From assembly GCF_040741455.2 (NCBI RefSeq), contig NZ_CP160328.2, positions 2,111,701 to 2,175,700 of the forward strand: a stretch of DNA of 64,000 nucleotides. Direction: 5' to 3'. Below are positions 26,606-37,078 of this stretch, one piece after another. Source of the DNA: Snodgrassella alvi. Its GTDB lineage: Bacteria; Pseudomonadota; Gammaproteobacteria; Burkholderiales; Neisseriaceae. The notes beneath the pieces were generated by a model that worked only from the letters and a program-made list of their open reading frames with translations, did no database searches and was not told the DNA's origin. Made by a program: the position numbers and the translations under genes. Position 1 is the first letter of the stretch. Each line of letters begins with the position of its first letter.

Positions 26606-26780
26606 AAGTACACTAAAAATATTTGGCGGGGTAAACCGTCTTGTCAATTCAATGTGTATACAGGCGTAAATTAATCTATCGACTGACTTTTGTGTTCAGA
26701 CCGGATTCATCATGTTGTCCCATCATTTTAAATTTTGTTCAAGCTACTAATTCAATTATTAAAGGTTCTGGAATCATTCT

Positions 26781-27878
26781 ATGTTGTCAGCACAACCTCC
26801 GGTAACAGCACGCGGCCCGATTATGGCCGATGTGGAAGCTTTTCATCTGAGCGAAGTAGAACGCAGACGTTTAAGCCATCCCGCCATTGGTGGCGTGATT
26901 CTATTCCGGCGTAATTATCAGTCTCGTGCACAGCTCACTGCACTTGTAGCCGAAATTAAAGCCCTACGTACACCCGAGCTCATCGTTGCAGTTGACCATG
27001 AAGGGGGGCGGGTACAGCGTTTTATTCCGGAATTTACTCGTTTACCGGCGATGCGGACACTGGGGCAGTGCTGGGAACAGCATGGCGCGGCCATGGCTGA
27101 TAAAATGGCTGAAACAGTAGGCTGGGTACTGTCCACAGAATTACGTGCTTGTGGTATCGATTTATCATTTACACCGGTATTGGATCTAGACTGGGGTGAA
27201 TGTGCAGTGATTGGTAACCGCAGCTTTCATCAGCAACCAGCTGTTGTCAGCTTTCTGGCACTTGCTTTACAGCGTGGTCTGGCCCGTGGTGGCATGGCTA
27301 CTTGCGGCAAACATTTTCCCGGACACGGTGCCGCCAGCGGAGATAGCCATTTGACTCTTCCTCAGGACAACCGTAACTGGGATGAATTATGGGCGGATGA
27401 TATTCAGCCGTTTAACGATTTGATTCATCATGGCATGCCGGCACTGATGCCGGCACACGTGGTTTATCCTAAAGTTGACCCTACCGAACCGGCTGGTTTT
27501 TCCACACTCTGGCTGCAAGGTGTGCTAAGAGACAAAATGCACTTTGATGGTGTGATTTTTTCAGATGATTTAACCATGGAGGGTGCCAGCATTGCAGGAG
27601 ATATTCGCCAGCGTGCAGCTCATGCTTTTGCTGCCGGCTGTGATATCGCACTGGTCTGCAACAAACCAGATTGGGTAGATACTTTGTTAAACGATTTTCA
27701 GTGGCCAGAAAATAGCCGGCTGGCACAGCGCTGGCAAATGATTGCCGGTAAAGGGAAGGTGGCAGATTACAAAGCCATCATGCAGATGCCAGAATTTCAG
27801 TCAGCGCAACAACTGGTTGCTAGCCTCGCTTCCGCGCAAGATATCCTAAACGGAGTGCAAGTTGGCGAAGCCTGTTAA
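26781..27878 (+). CDS. nagZ: Beta-N-acetylhexosaminidase (peptidoglycan recycling)
   Basis: NagZ removes N-acetylglucosamine from anhydromuropeptides in the cytoplasm. The 365-residue glycoside hydrolase family 3 protein has VDHEGGRVQRF, the NagZ-specific loop KHFPGHGAASGDSH with the catalytic His/Asp pair, and the nucleophile region FSDDLTMEGA. No signal peptide is present, as expected. It ends at a bidirectional terminator shared with adhP. The pathway partner mpl lies in the same window at 35.5 kb, so murein recycling is represented twice here. Confidence 0.95.
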   Translation: MLSAQPPVTARGPIMADVEAFHLSEVERRRLSHPAIGGVILFRRNYQSRAQLTALVAEIKALRTPELIVAVDHEGGRVQRFIPEFTRLPAMRTLGQCWEQHGAAMADKMAETVGWVLSTELRACGIDLSFTPVLDLDWGECAVIGNRSFHQQPAVVSFLALALQRGLARGGMATCGKHFPGHGAASGDSHLTLPQDNRNWDELWADDIQPFNDLIHHGMPALMPAHVVYPKVDPTEPAGFSTLWLQGVLRDKMHFDGVIFSDDLTMEGASIAGDIRQRAAHAFAAGCDIALVCNKPDWVDTLLNDFQWPENSRLAQRWQMIAGKGKVADYKAIMQMPEFQSAQQLVASLASAQDILNGVQVGEAC

Positions 27879-27896
27879 TTTTGCTCATTCGACAAC

Positions 27897-27929
27897 AAAA
27901 AAAGCCATAGTCAAACTATGGCTTTTTTA
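27897..27929. terminator. Bidirectional terminator between nagZ and adhP
   Basis: AAAAAAAGCCATAG and CTATGGCTTTTTTA flank the loop TCAAA. It has A and T tracts on both sides and serves the two convergent genes. Confidence 0.93.
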
Positions 27930-27943
27930 TCACTTTGTCTTAA

Positions 27944-28957
27944 TCAGGCATTTTTGAAATCAATTACCATTCGGCCGGTAAACTTACCTGCGGCCATTTC
28001 ATCAAAAATATCATTAATGTCTTCCAGCGGACGCATGGTTACTTTTGGTACTACTTTGCCTTCAGCACCAAACTGGAATGCTTCACGCAAGTCTTCACGA
28101 GTACCCACCAGTGAGCCTACTACCTCAATACCATCAAGAACAAGGCGCGGAATATTCAAATCCATTGTGTCTACAGGCAGAGCTACTGCCACAATGCGTC
28201 CGCCAGCGCGTACAGCAGCAACGGCTGAATTAAACGCAGATTTAGCCACAGCAGTCACCACCGCAGCATAAGCACCGCCTACTTTTTCCTGAATGATATC
28301 TTCAACTTTTTCCTTAGCCGGATTCAGGGTCATATCCGCACCCATTTCGCGTGCCAATTCAAGTTGTTTTTCATTCACATCAATAGCAATCACTTTGGCA
28401 TTAAATACATTCTTAGCATATTGCAAAGCCAGATTGCCCAGACCGCCTAAACCATAAATCGCAATCCACTGGCCAGGTTGAATATGAGATACTTTAATAG
28501 CCTTGTAAGTGGTCACACCGGCACAGGTAATACTGCTGGCTGCTTCAGAACTCAGACCATCCGGTACCTTAACTGCATAGTCGGCTACCACGATACATTC
28601 TTCTGCCATACCACCGTCTACAGTATAGCCGGCGTTTTTAACTTCACGACAGAATGTTTCACGGCCACTATTGCAGTATTCGCAATGTCCACAGCCCTCA
28701 AAAAACCAGGCCACACTGGCACGATCGCCTACTTTCAGCGAAGTGACATCTTCACCGACAGCAGTAACCACACCAATGCCTTCATGTCCTAACGTCACAC
28801 CGGTCACATCACCAAAATCCGCATTTTTTACATGCAAATCAGTGTGACAAACCCCGCAACATTCCATTTTCAGCAATGCTTCATTGGCTTTCAGCGGACG
28901 GACAGTTTTGTCCTGAATGGCCACTTTTTTGTCTTTTGTTACTACGGCTGCTTTCAT
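27944..28957 (-). CDS. adhP: Zinc-dependent alcohol dehydrogenase
   Basis: The 337-residue medium-chain dehydrogenase/reductase oxidises short alcohols or reduces aldehydes with NAD. It has the catalytic zinc ligands in CGVCHTDLH and the GHEGIGVV signature. The four structural zinc cysteines are in GCGHCEYC and TFC, and the Rossmann motif is [12 protein letters not shown]. Length and motifs match AdhP-type propanol-preferring enzymes. ATG at 28957 follows AAAAGGGTTCATT. It is a single gene with about 600 bp of free DNA upstream. Confidence 0.93.
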   Translation of the reverse strand: MKAAVVTKDKKVAIQDKTVRPLKANEALLKMECCGVCHTDLHVKNADFGDVTGVTLGHEGIGVVTAVGEDVTSLKVGDRASVAWFFEGCGHCEYCNSGRETFCREVKNAGYTVDGGMAEECIVVADYAVKVPDGLSSEAASSITCAGVTTYKAIKVSHIQPGQWIAIYGLGGLGNLALQYAKNVFNAKVIAIDVNEKQLELAREMGADMTLNPAKEKVEDIIQEKVGGAYAAVVTAVAKSAFNSAVAAVRAGGRIVAVALPVDTMDLNIPRLVLDGIEVVGSLVGTREDLREAFQFGAEGKVVPKVTMRPLEDINDIFDEMAAGKFTGRMVIDFKNA

Positions 28958-29553
28958 AATGAACCCTTTTCATTCAGTAAAGAAGAAGTGTTTGGCCTGT
29001 TAGTTTCTGTTGTCAGAAGTTAGACCGGTAGAACCTAAAAAATCAATCACCAAATAGAATCAATACCAGCGTCAGCATCGTCCTGAATGAAAATGACAAT
29101 CAAATTAATTAACAGGGTGAATTTCCCTTTTACACCGACTAATTGCCGCCTGAATCAGGACTAACGTATAAATTCTCTGGCAGAGATTCTGACAGATGCT
29201 CCCTTGCAATACCAGCAGTAAAACTTAAATAATTGTAACTCTAAACAAAGCCTTTGCGTAAGAATAAATTAATGCCAGATACAATATATGTTTAAGAATT
29301 CATAGCAGATTTCAAATAATAGATTAATACTAATTCTTATCCTGCTTCAGCATCAGCCAGAACATCTTAAAACCAGCCTAACAGCAACAAACCACGAATT
29401 AAGACAACACATCAATTTGCAAATTTAGCCCTTTCAAGCGTAAGCGCTACTTATCCCTTTTGGCAACAGATACGCATACCAGACAGCCGCAGAAACCGTG
29501 TTATGATGCAGGCGCCTGAACAAAGTAAACCAAATTCCTCCCTACGAATCATC
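28958..29553. other. Intergenic region between adhP and truB
   Basis: Nearly 600 bp between divergent genes, AT-rich, with no supported open reading frame. It must hold the adhP and truB promoters. I found no palindrome or regulator consensus that I can name with confidence. In many relatives rbfA precedes truB; it is not here. Confidence 0.5.
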
Positions 29554-30477
29554 ATGAATACACATATCAGCCGACGCAAACGCGCTCTCAGTGGTGTACT
29601 GCTGCTGGACAAAGACAGAGGCATGAGCAGCAACAGCGCTTTACAGCGGGCGCGCTTTTTATATGGTGCCGCCAAAGCCGGACACACTGGTGTACTCGAC
29701 CCGCTGGCCACCGGTCTACTGCCGGTATGTTTTGGAGAGGCCACTAAATTTGCCCAGTATCTGCTTGATGCAGATAAAGCTTACACAGCGACATTACAGC
29801 TTGGCGTCGCCACCAGTACCGGCGATGCCGAAGGCGAAGTTGTGGCTACAGCCGATACCCACATCACACTGGCACAGGTGCAGTCTGCCATCGCTGCTTT
29901 CAGTGGTGAAATAACCCAGACACCGCCCATGTATTCGGCCATCAAACATCAAGGCAAACCATTATATGAATACGCACGCGCCGGCATCACCATCGAACGC
30001 AAAAGCCGGCAGGTAACCATTTATCAGATTGATATTGTAGAGTTTGCTTATCCTACACTGATTATCAACGTGCGCTGCAGCAAAGGTACCTACATCCGCA
30101 CTCTAGCTGAAGATATAGCTCAGCATATGGGGACAGTGGCTCATCTGACAGCACTACGTCGTACCGCTACCGCTGGGTTTAGTATCGACCAGACCCATAC
30201 CCTTGCCGTTATCAGCAGTCTGGATGAATCAGCACGTGATAATTGGCTGCTTCCCAGCGATGTGCTGGTACAACATTTACCGGCAGCCACACTTACCGAT
30301 AAAGAAATTTTGCAATTGCAGCACGGGATAGCCGTGCATTCCGGACAAAATTATGGCACAATGTGCCCCTTGCGTATTTATGCCGCCAGTGGACGCTTCA
30401 TCGGGTTGGTTCAGTATCAGGCTGCCAGCAGCCGTCTCAAAGTACTGCGTCTGATGAGCACCAATGTAGAGAGCTAA
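29554..30477 (+). CDS. truB: tRNA pseudouridine(55) synthase
   Basis: TruB makes the universal pseudouridine 55 in the T loop of tRNAs. The protein has the motif I region [14 protein letters not shown] and the catalytic aspartate in [16 protein letters not shown]. It also has the conserved [16 protein letters not shown] and [17 protein letters not shown] at 29554 gives 307 residues and matches homologue N-termini; the frame stays open to an earlier ATG at 29503. Neither has a good ribosome binding site. rpsO follows, the classic truB-rpsO order. Confidence 0.94.
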   Translation: MNTHISRRKRALSGVLLLDKDRGMSSNSALQRARFLYGAAKAGHTGVLDPLATGLLPVCFGEATKFAQYLLDADKAYTATLQLGVATSTGDAEGEVVATADTHITLAQVQSAIAAFSGEITQTPPMYSAIKHQGKPLYEYARAGITIERKSRQVTIYQIDIVEFAYPTLIINVRCSKGTYIRTLAEDIAQHMGTVAHLTALRRTATAGFSIDQTHTLAVISSLDESARDNWLLPSDVLVQHLPAATLTDKEILQLQHGIAVHSGQNYGTMCPLRIYAASGRFIGLVQYQAASSRLKVLRLMSTNVES

Positions 30478-30489
30478 ATACCTATCTGG

Positions 30490-30535
30490 AGTTGGCCGTT
30501 GTCAGACATCATTGTTAGCTTGGCCAACTTGTCTG
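30490..30535 (+). promoter_or_regulatory. rpsO leader with candidate H-type pseudoknot
   Basis: Stem 1 is AGTTGGCC (30490-30497) with GGCCAACT (30522-30529). Within its loop CAGAC (30503-30507) can pair with GTCTG (30531-30535) just downstream, giving an H-type pseudoknot 30 bases before the rpsO start. S15 autoregulates by binding structured leaders, including a pseudoknot in Escherichia coli, so this is a candidate S15-binding control element. A tiny GCC-GAAA-GGC hairpin followed by six T comes right after. Confidence 0.55.
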
Positions 30536-30565
30536 CCGAAAGGCTTTTTTAATAGAGTGAATTAC

Positions 30566-30832
30566 ATGTTATCTGTTGAACAAAAAGCACAAATCGTAAA
30601 AGATTATCAGCGTACCGAAGGCGATACTGGTTCTTCTGAAGTACAAATCGCATTGCTGACCTTCCGTATTAACGACCTTACCGGCCACTTCAAAGCTAAT
30701 CCTAAAGATCATCACAGCCGTCGTGGTCTATTGAAAATGGTAAGTTCCCGTCGTCGTCTGCTGGCGTATATCCGTCGTACCAAACCGGATACCTACCGCG
30801 AGCTGATTGGCCGTCTGGGTCTGCGTAAATAA
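30566..30832 (+). CDS. rpsO: 30S ribosomal protein S15
   Basis: S15 binds 16S rRNA early in small subunit assembly. The 88-residue protein has the family features [33 protein letters not shown] and [13 protein letters not shown], ending RLGLRK. The start at ATG 30566 follows GAGTGA by 5 bases and matches the canonical S15 N-terminus; the longer open frame upstream is leader. It is followed by a strong terminator, so it is not cotranscribed with pnp here. Confidence 0.97.
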   Translation: MLSVEQKAQIVKDYQRTEGDTGSSEVQIALLTFRINDLTGHFKANPKDHHSRRGLLKMVSSRRRLLAYIRRTKPDTYRELIGRLGLRK

Positions 30833-30847
30833 GCATGCTATGCTGCT

Positions 30848-30883
30848 AAAAAAGCCGTCTTGATTACAAGACGGCTTTTTTTA
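30848..30883 (+). terminator. Rho-independent terminator after rpsO
   Basis: AAAAAAGCCGTCTT and AAGACGGCTTTTTTT flank the loop GATTAC. The repeat contains GCCGTCTT, close to but not equal to the Neisseria uptake core. The A tract could also let it act on the minus strand. Confidence 0.92.
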
Positions 30884-31060
30884 ATTCTATAGTAACTTGT
30901 AAAAAATTATTCCCAACCAAAGTCCACCCTATATTTATTTTGCCATCAATGCAAGCAGTAGGCAGAAAACCATATATACGGCACATCCTGTCTTATCGTT
31001 GAAACAGACAAGGCCTGTGCTTAGCCTTGACTAAAACAAAAAAACACAGGCCAGTAAAAA

Positions 31061-31636
31061 TCAGCCTATTTCATTATATAAATCAGGATTTAAACGCGCA
31101 TTCTGAGTTTGGCACCAGTCCAGATGGTCTTTACTTAAATGAAAAGCTTTGGCCTGAAACTCTTTCAAACTTTCCTGCTGTTCAATTTTACGCGTATACG
31201 AACGCACAAAACGGCGTACCTCATTTGGTGTTTCCAAAATCAGCCCAGGTACAGTTTGCGGCTTGCCGGTAGCAGAATCAATCGCCACCATAGTGAAATA
31301 ACTAGAATTACTGTGGCGAATATCTCCGTTAATCAGATTTTCCGCTTCCACACGGATACCAATCATCATCGATGATTTTCCCACATAATTTACCCGTGCC
31401 TTAATGGATACCAGATCTCCCACATAAATCGGCGTACGAAAATTCACCGTATTAATCGCTGCCGTTACTGTTACGCAGCGCGCATGCTTACAGGCACAGG
31501 CATAGGCCGCCTGATCCATCAGCGCCAGAATACGGCCACCGAAAATCGTATTATTAGCATTGGTATCTTCCGGATGCATGACCACCGAAAGCAATACATC
31601 ACTGTCAGTCGGTTTTTTATACAAAAGTTCGGACAT
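31061..31636 (-). CDS. Acyl-CoA thioesterase (YciA/BFIT-like hotdog protein)
   Basis: The 191-residue protein belongs to the hotdog-fold acyl-CoA hydrolases that release CoA from acyl-CoA esters in the cytoplasm. It has the signature HPEDTNANNTIFGGRILALMD at residues about 21-41, with the catalytic asparagine and aspartate, and a second pattern VNFRTPIYVGDLV. The C-terminal 50 residues extend beyond the core domain. The start at ATG 31636 (MSELLY) sits about 10 bases after GGGGA; an ATG at 31645 is too close to that site. It lies on the opposite strand between rpsO and pnp. Confidence 0.87.
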   Translation of the reverse strand: MSELLYKKPTDSDVLLSVVMHPEDTNANNTIFGGRILALMDQAAYACACKHARCVTVTAAINTVNFRTPIYVGDLVSIKARVNYVGKSSMMIGIRVEAENLINGDIRHSNSSYFTMVAIDSATGKPQTVPGLILETPNEVRRFVRSYTRKIEQQESLKEFQAKAFHLSKDHLDWCQTQNARLNPDLYNEIG

Positions 31637-32053
31637 AATTATCATTCCCCATTAAAACAGGTACAGCCAATCCGGTTGAACCAATAAAATTAACATCAAT
31701 CATATTAATTCTAACATATAACCCAATCCAATTAATATGCGCACAGATTGGTTAAAAGTACGATCAGCATAAATATCCGTTCTTTTCAGCCAAAAAAGAC
31801 CAAAAATACCTGCAAAAACCGGCTCTACTGGTTAGTAGACATCAGGTTAGAGATAAGCTAAAAAATATATGTTAGAATTTACCCATAATACAAAGCGTAT
31901 TGAGGGTTATCACAACCCTGTTAATCCCAATCAACCATCATTTGCAAACCTCGCCCGGCCAGAAACCCTACCCATGTATATGTACAAAGCGTATACATCG
32001 TTAGGTTTTTTAGCAGGTGCGACTTTTGCAGAAACTGAAACAGAAAGTTCAGC
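31637..32053. other. Divergent spacer between thioesterase gene and pnp
   Basis: About 420 bp without a convincing gene. An open stretch from 31869 overlaps the pnp start but lacks a ribosome binding site and coding pattern. I did not see the large RNase III-type hairpin known from the pnp leader of Escherichia coli. Confidence 0.45.
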
Positions 32054-34177
32054 ATGTTCAATAAACACATAAAAACCTTTCAGTATGGAAATCAGACCGT
32101 CACTCTTGAAACTGGTGAAATTGCCCGTCAAGCAGCCGGCGCGGTCAAAATTTCCATGGGCGATACTGTGGTACTGGTAGCCGTTACCGCTGCAAAAGAA
32201 GTAAAACCCGGACAAGATTTTTTTCCGCTCACCGTGGATTATTTAGAACGCACTTATGCAGCCGGTAAAATTCCCGGTGGCTTTTTTAAACGGGAAGGCA
32301 AACAAAGCGAAAAAGAAATTCTTACCAGCCGCCTGATAGATCGTCCAATACGTCCATTATTTCCTGAAGGTTTTTTCAACGATATTCAGATTGTGGCTAT
32401 GGTGGTATCCATTGACCCTGAAATCGACTCTGATATACCAGCCATGCTAGGTGCATCCGCAGCTCTACTGCTGACTGGCGTACCATTTGCAGGTCCCATT
32501 GGTGCAGCCCGCGTTGGTTACGTAAATGGAGAATACGTACTCAATCCTACTAAAGCACAGTTGGCACAATCTCAGCTAGATCTAGTCGTGGCGGGTACCG
32601 AAAAAGCCGTATTAATGGTTGAATCTGAAGCCGATGTACTGTCTGAAGAAACCATGCTTGGTGCTGTAGTTTACGGTCACGACCAAATGCAGGCGGCTAT
32701 CCGTGCCATTAACGAATTTGCTGACGAAGTTAATCCAGAAATATGGGACTGGCTGCCACCGGCCACCGACGATACACTGATTGCTCGTGTACGCGAACTT
32801 GCCGGAGCCACCATTGATGCTGCTTTTAAAATCAAACAGAAGCAGGCACGCACTGCCAAGCTCGACGAAGCTTGGGCCGCAGTAGAAAGCGCATTAATTA
32901 CCGAAGAAACCGATACACTGCTAGCCAACCAGATTCGGGGAATTTTCAAAGATTTAGAAAAAGAAGTTGTACGTGGACAGATTCTTGAAGGCCAGCCGCG
33001 TATTGACGGTCGTGATACCCGTACCGTGCGCCCGATCAACATTCAGACCGGTGTTTTACCCCGTACCCACGGTTCAGCTTTATTTACCCGCGGCGAAACT
33101 CAGTCTCTGGCAACAGCCACTCTCGGTACTCAGCGTGACGAACAGATTATTGATGCACTGAGTGGCGAATATACTGACCGCTTCATGCTTCATTACAACT
33201 TCCCGCCATACTCTACCGGTGAAGTAGGGCGTATGGGTGCACCAAAACGCCGTGAAATCGGCCATGGCCGTCTGGCTAAACGTGCTTTACTGGCTGTGCT
33301 GCCAGATGTGGAAGACTTCAGCTACACCATGCGCGTGGTATCTGAAATCACAGAATCCAACGGTTCATCTTCCATGGCTAGTGTTTGCGCTGGTTGCCTG
33401 AGTTTGCTCAATGCCGGTGTTCCACTGAAAAGCCATGTAGCTGGTATCGCTATGGGTTTAATATTGGATGGTAACAAATTTGCCGTTCTGACCGACATTC
33501 TTGGCGACGAAGACCACCTCGGCGATATGGATTTCAAAGTAGCCGGTACCACTAGCGGCGTTACTGCTTTGCAAATGGATATCAAGATCCAAGGTATTAC
33601 CAAAGAAATTATGCAGATTGCACTGGCACAGGCAAAAGAGGCACGTCTGAAAATTCTGACCCAGATGCAGGAAGCCGTAGAAGGGCCGCAGGAATTATCT
33701 GCCCATGCACCGCGATTATTTACCATGAAAATCCATCAAGACAAAATCCGCGATGTAATTGGTAAAGGCGGCGAAACCATCCGTAACCTTACTGCCGAAA
33801 CTGGTACCGAAATCAATATTGCTGAAGATGGCACCATTACCATTGCAGCTACTACCAGTGAAGCTGGTGAAGCCGCTAAACGTCGTATTGAAGAAATTAC
33901 GGCTGAAGTGGAAGTGGGCAAAGTGTACGATGGCACAGTAATCAAGATTTTGGATAACAATGTGGGTGCGATTGTATCTGTTATGCCAGGCAAAGATGGT
34001 CTGGTGCACATCAGCCAGATTTCCCACGAGCGTGTAAAAAATGTTAGTGACTACTTACAAATTGGTCAGCAGGTAAAGGTAAAAGCTTTAGAAATCGACG
34101 ATCGCGGCCGTGTGCGTTTGTCCATCAAAGCGCTGCTGGAAAAAGCACCACAGGAAACCAAACCTGAAGAACACTAA
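32054..34177 (+). CDS. pnp: Polynucleotide phosphorylase
   Basis: PNPase degrades RNA 3' to 5' with phosphate and is a degradosome component. The 707-residue protein has two RNase PH-like domains (about 10-230 and 310-540), with [21 protein letters not shown] in the first and [21 protein letters not shown] in the second. A KH domain with [13 protein letters not shown] is near 560, and a C-terminal S1 domain has [12 protein letters not shown]. Catalytic-site sequence [18 protein letters not shown] is intact. It normally follows rpsO directly; here it has its own promoter region. Confidence 0.97.
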   Translation: MFNKHIKTFQYGNQTVTLETGEIARQAAGAVKISMGDTVVLVAVTAAKEVKPGQDFFPLTVDYLERTYAAGKIPGGFFKREGKQSEKEILTSRLIDRPIRPLFPEGFFNDIQIVAMVVSIDPEIDSDIPAMLGASAALLLTGVPFAGPIGAARVGYVNGEYVLNPTKAQLAQSQLDLVVAGTEKAVLMVESEADVLSEETMLGAVVYGHDQMQAAIRAINEFADEVNPEIWDWLPPATDDTLIARVRELAGATIDAAFKIKQKQARTAKLDEAWAAVESALITEETDTLLANQIRGIFKDLEKEVVRGQILEGQPRIDGRDTRTVRPINIQTGVLPRTHGSALFTRGETQSLATATLGTQRDEQIIDALSGEYTDRFMLHYNFPPYSTGEVGRMGAPKRREIGHGRLAKRALLAVLPDVEDFSYTMRVVSEITESNGSSSMASVCAGCLSLLNAGVPLKSHVAGIAMGLILDGNKFAVLTDILGDEDHLGDMDFKVAGTTSGVTALQMDIKIQGITKEIMQIALAQAKEARLKILTQMQEAVEGPQELSAHAPRLFTMKIHQDKIRDVIGKGGETIRNLTAETGTEINIAEDGTITIAATTSEAGEAAKRRIEEITAEVEVGKVYDGTVIKILDNNVGAIVSVMPGKDGLVHISQISHERVKNVSDYLQIGQQVKVKALEIDDRGRVRLSIKALLEKAPQETKPEEH

Positions 34178-34195
34178 ATTCAGTTGTCACTATTC

Positions 34196-34225
34196 AAACT
34201 GCCTTGCATCGCAAGGCAGTTTTTA
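34196..34225 (+). terminator. Rho-independent terminator after pnp
   Basis: AAACTGCCTTGC and GCAAGGCAGTTTTTA flank the loop ATC, giving a stem of about 12 bp and a T tract. Confidence 0.93.
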
Positions 34226-34836
34226 TATGTGGAAAGCTTGTTGATTAGCCAGATTCATCCACCTTATATACCAACCTGTTGAGAACTATAGGCCAGAATA
34301 CATCTGCTAAATAGCGTTTTTCATTACTGCAGAGCAATCATCCTTGACAGATTGAGAGCAAAACAAGCTGGAATCAAAACACATGGCAAGGAGTTGCTTA
34401 AATTTTAAGCAGCTAAATAAAATTTTATTATAACAACAGCCTAAATTACTTATCCACAGTTTATGTGCAGTAACATCCCAATATTTACAGGAATAATGTG
34501 TATTTATTCCCGCCATGACAGCTTTTGATAAACCTGTTTTGAAAAAATAAAGTTAATCAGAGAAGTTATTTCTATCGTGTGGATAATTCTAATCAGACTT
34601 TCCAATGCGCTATTTCAGAAATTTATTTTCCTGCTAACATCTTCTTAGAGTATAGCAATGCAAGCATACCGTGATTAATCAGTTCCAATAAGTTGATGGC
34701 AGACATGATTGCTTAAGCTAAAAAATATTCACTGCAGCCAAAAAATAAAAGCACAACATTTATTCTCTTTAGTTTAAATAAAAAGCACATAGGAATATAA
34801 TATTACAAAAGAATATCAATTTATCAAGGTAACATC
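34226..34836. other. AT-rich spacer with two consensus DnaA boxes
   Basis: About 610 bp without a gene. It holds TTATCCACA at 34450-34458 and its reverse complement TGTGGATAA at 34578-34586, both exact DnaA-box consensus and 128 bp apart, within AT-rich DNA. No dnaA, dnaN, gidA or parAB gene is nearby, so this is not a convincing chromosomal origin. The end of the region is the promoter of the next small gene. Confidence 0.45.
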
Positions 34837-35254
34837 ATGGCAAATGGTTTAAAACTAGAAAACATTAAGACTTATTTCATACAGCACCAATTACCACCTT
34901 TAGATCAATCTTCAATCATCTATGGCATGATTAATGCCAAAGCTTGGCAATATGCTTTACTATCTGGATTAGCAACTTTATTTATTCGGCATATGCTGAT
35001 TTATTTTAATGCTGAAAAAAATTATTCTCATTGGTCTAACGGCCAACGCCAATTTATCCGAATCCATAACCGTTATTCCGATGACCAAAATTACCAATTT
35101 GAGCTACAAAACAGGCTTTTTCAGAGGTGAATTAACGTTTGTTTATGAGCAGCAAAAATACACATTTAAAATTCCAAACTTTATATTAGCCGCCAAATGG
35201 CAAAAAAATAATCTGAAAAATATACTGCAACGTTACATCATCAGCGCCTCCTGA
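34837..35254 (+). pseudogene. Small hypothetical gene split by a frameshift at a T5 run
   Basis: The ATG at 34837 follows AAGGTAACATC. The first frame gives 97 residues and stops at 35128-35130. The +1 frame carries on the coding pattern (RGELTFVYEQQKYTFKIPNF) to 35254. Removing one T from the run of five near 35111 would fuse them into a protein of about 138 residues. It would have one central hydrophobic segment (YALLSGLATLFIRHMLIYF) and a beta-rich C-terminal part. I do not recognise the family. It may be a recent mutation, phase variation or a sequencing error. Confidence 0.55.
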
Positions 35255-35481
35255 GCTGATAGCATTCAGTTAGCAGATACGCTGCTCACTATTAATAATT
35301 TCATGTTGTGAATGAAGAGTGCGGATACATAGCTATCAGTACTTACTTAGCACACATAAAAAACATCTCAGTACGCCAAAAATCTTTTTTTATGGCTATC
35401 CGCTGCAAAAACGCAAAACAGACGCGTCACAGACATTAACAACGGTCTATAATGCTGGTTTTCAGCGCGCAGAGATAAAAA

Positions 35482-36876
35482 ATGCAGCATATCCACGTTA
35501 TCGGAATTGGCGGCACATTTATGGGAGGCCTTGCTGCCATTGCCAAACAGGCTGGCTACCGCGTTACCGGTTGTGATGCCAAAATGTATCCGCCTATGAG
35601 TACCCAGCTGGCTGATTTAGGTATAGATGTGGTAGAAGGATTTGAAGCAGCACAGCTGGATAACTATCCGGCAGATATCTACGTCATCGGCAATGTTGCC
35701 CGTCGCGGCATGCCGGTGGTCGAAGCCATTCTCAATCGTAATCTGCCTTATACCTCAGGGCCGCAATGGCTTGCTGAAAACATATTGCAACAGCACTGGG
35801 TATTAGCCGTAGCCGGCACCCATGGGAAAACCACCACTGCCAGCATGTTGGCCTGGGTACTAGAAGAAGCCGGTCTTGCGCCTGGTTTTCTGATAGGCGG
35901 CGTACCACAGAATTTTGCTGTGTCTGCCAGATTGCCACAAATTCCACCGGCTACACAGGCTGATAGCCGCGCCGAAACCAGCCCGTTTTTTGTAATAGAG
36001 GCCGACGAATACGATACCGCATTTTTTGATAAACGCAGTAAATTCGTTCATTATCACCCGCGTACCGCCATTCTCAATAATCTGGAATATGATCACGCCG
36101 ATATATTTCCTGATTTGTCTGCCATCCAGACTCAGTTTCACCATCTAGTACGTACCATCCCCAGCGAAGGACTAATTGTAGTCAACGATGAATCCCAAGC
36201 ATTATCCGAAGTATTACAACAAGGCTGCTGGTCTCAAGTAGAAGGCTTTGGCTCTGGTAGCGACTGGCAGGTAGGCGAAGTGTCTAAAACAGGTGGTTTC
36301 GATGTGCTTTTTCAGAAGCAGAAAGTCGGGCATATCGAATGGCAACTGCTTGGACAGCATAACCGCATGAATGCGCTGGCTGTCATTGCTGCCGCTCGCC
36401 ATGTAGGTGTGACCGTAGAGCAATCATGCACCGCACTTTCACGTTTTCAGAATGTCAAACGACGCATGGAAATCAAGGGCGTCGTCAACAATATTACCGT
36501 ATATGATGATTTTGCTCATCATCCCACCGCAATTGCGACCACCATTGCTGGCTTACGCCAGAAAGTCACTGGTGCCCGTATTTTGGCCGTATTGGAGCCG
36601 CGTTCTAATACCATGAAACTGGGTACTATGAAAGCAGCATTGCCCAGCAGTTTGGCCGAGGCCGATAAAGTATACTGCTATGCCGGTGGTGTGGATTGGG
36701 ATGTAGCAACAGCATTAAGTCCGTTGCAAAATAAAGTGGAAGTATTTCAGGATATGCCGTCACTAATCGCTGCCATTGTAGAAGAAGCTAAGCAGGGTGA
36801 TCATATTCTGGTCATGAGCAACGGCAGCTTTGGTGGTATCCATCAACAGCTACTAATAAAACTAGCAAATAAATAG
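35482..36876 (+). CDS. mpl: UDP-N-acetylmuramate:L-alanyl-gamma-D-glutamyl-meso-diaminopimelate ligase
   Basis: Mpl reattaches recycled murein tripeptide to UDP-MurNAc in the cytoplasm. The 464-residue Mur-ligase family protein begins with HVIGIGGTFMGGLAAIAKQAG, the UDP-binding fold. It has the ATP-binding P-loop AVAGTHGKTTTASML near residue 110, then FVIEADEYDTAFFDKRSKF, which is typical of Mpl. The C-terminal domain starts near VYDDFAHHPTAI. The GTFMGG variant separates it from MurC (GxGMSG). ATG at 35482 fits the family start. Confidence 0.95.
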   Translation: MQHIHVIGIGGTFMGGLAAIAKQAGYRVTGCDAKMYPPMSTQLADLGIDVVEGFEAAQLDNYPADIYVIGNVARRGMPVVEAILNRNLPYTSGPQWLAENILQQHWVLAVAGTHGKTTTASMLAWVLEEAGLAPGFLIGGVPQNFAVSARLPQIPPATQADSRAETSPFFVIEADEYDTAFFDKRSKFVHYHPRTAILNNLEYDHADIFPDLSAIQTQFHHLVRTIPSEGLIVVNDESQALSEVLQQGCWSQVEGFGSGSDWQVGEVSKTGGFDVLFQKQKVGHIEWQLLGQHNRMNALAVIAAARHVGVTVEQSCTALSRFQNVKRRMEIKGVVNNITVYDDFAHHPTAIATTIAGLRQKVTGARILAVLEPRSNTMKLGTMKAALPSSLAEADKVYCYAGGVDWDVATALSPLQNKVEVFQDMPSLIAAIVEEAKQGDHILVMSNGSFGGIHQQLLIKLANK

Positions 36877-37078
36877 CTGATTAATCATCATTGGTAAAGC
36901 AAACCAAAACCAAAACCAAAAAAATATAACTATTCTCAGTTTGTTAAACCGGTTGCTCTCATGTGGGTAGCCGGCTTTAATTATTTTTATTTAGGCAGAA
37001 TATTCAAACAGCTCATACCAATTCACAATTGTTAGCGTACAGCAGACACTCAATTGCTGCCGATAAAAAGTTTATCAT

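Noticed and set aside
31027-31272. 81-residue plus-strand open frame at the end of the thioesterase gene
   Set aside because: It overlaps the thioesterase coding region on the other strand and shows no ribosome site.
31869-32072. Open frame overlapping the start of pnp
   Set aside because: It lacks a ribosome binding site and coding pattern, and its end overlaps the well-supported pnp start in another frame.
34226-34836. Possible chromosomal origin of replication
   Set aside because: Only two DnaA boxes and no dnaA, dnaN, gyrB, gidA or parAB genes nearby; not enough for an origin call.
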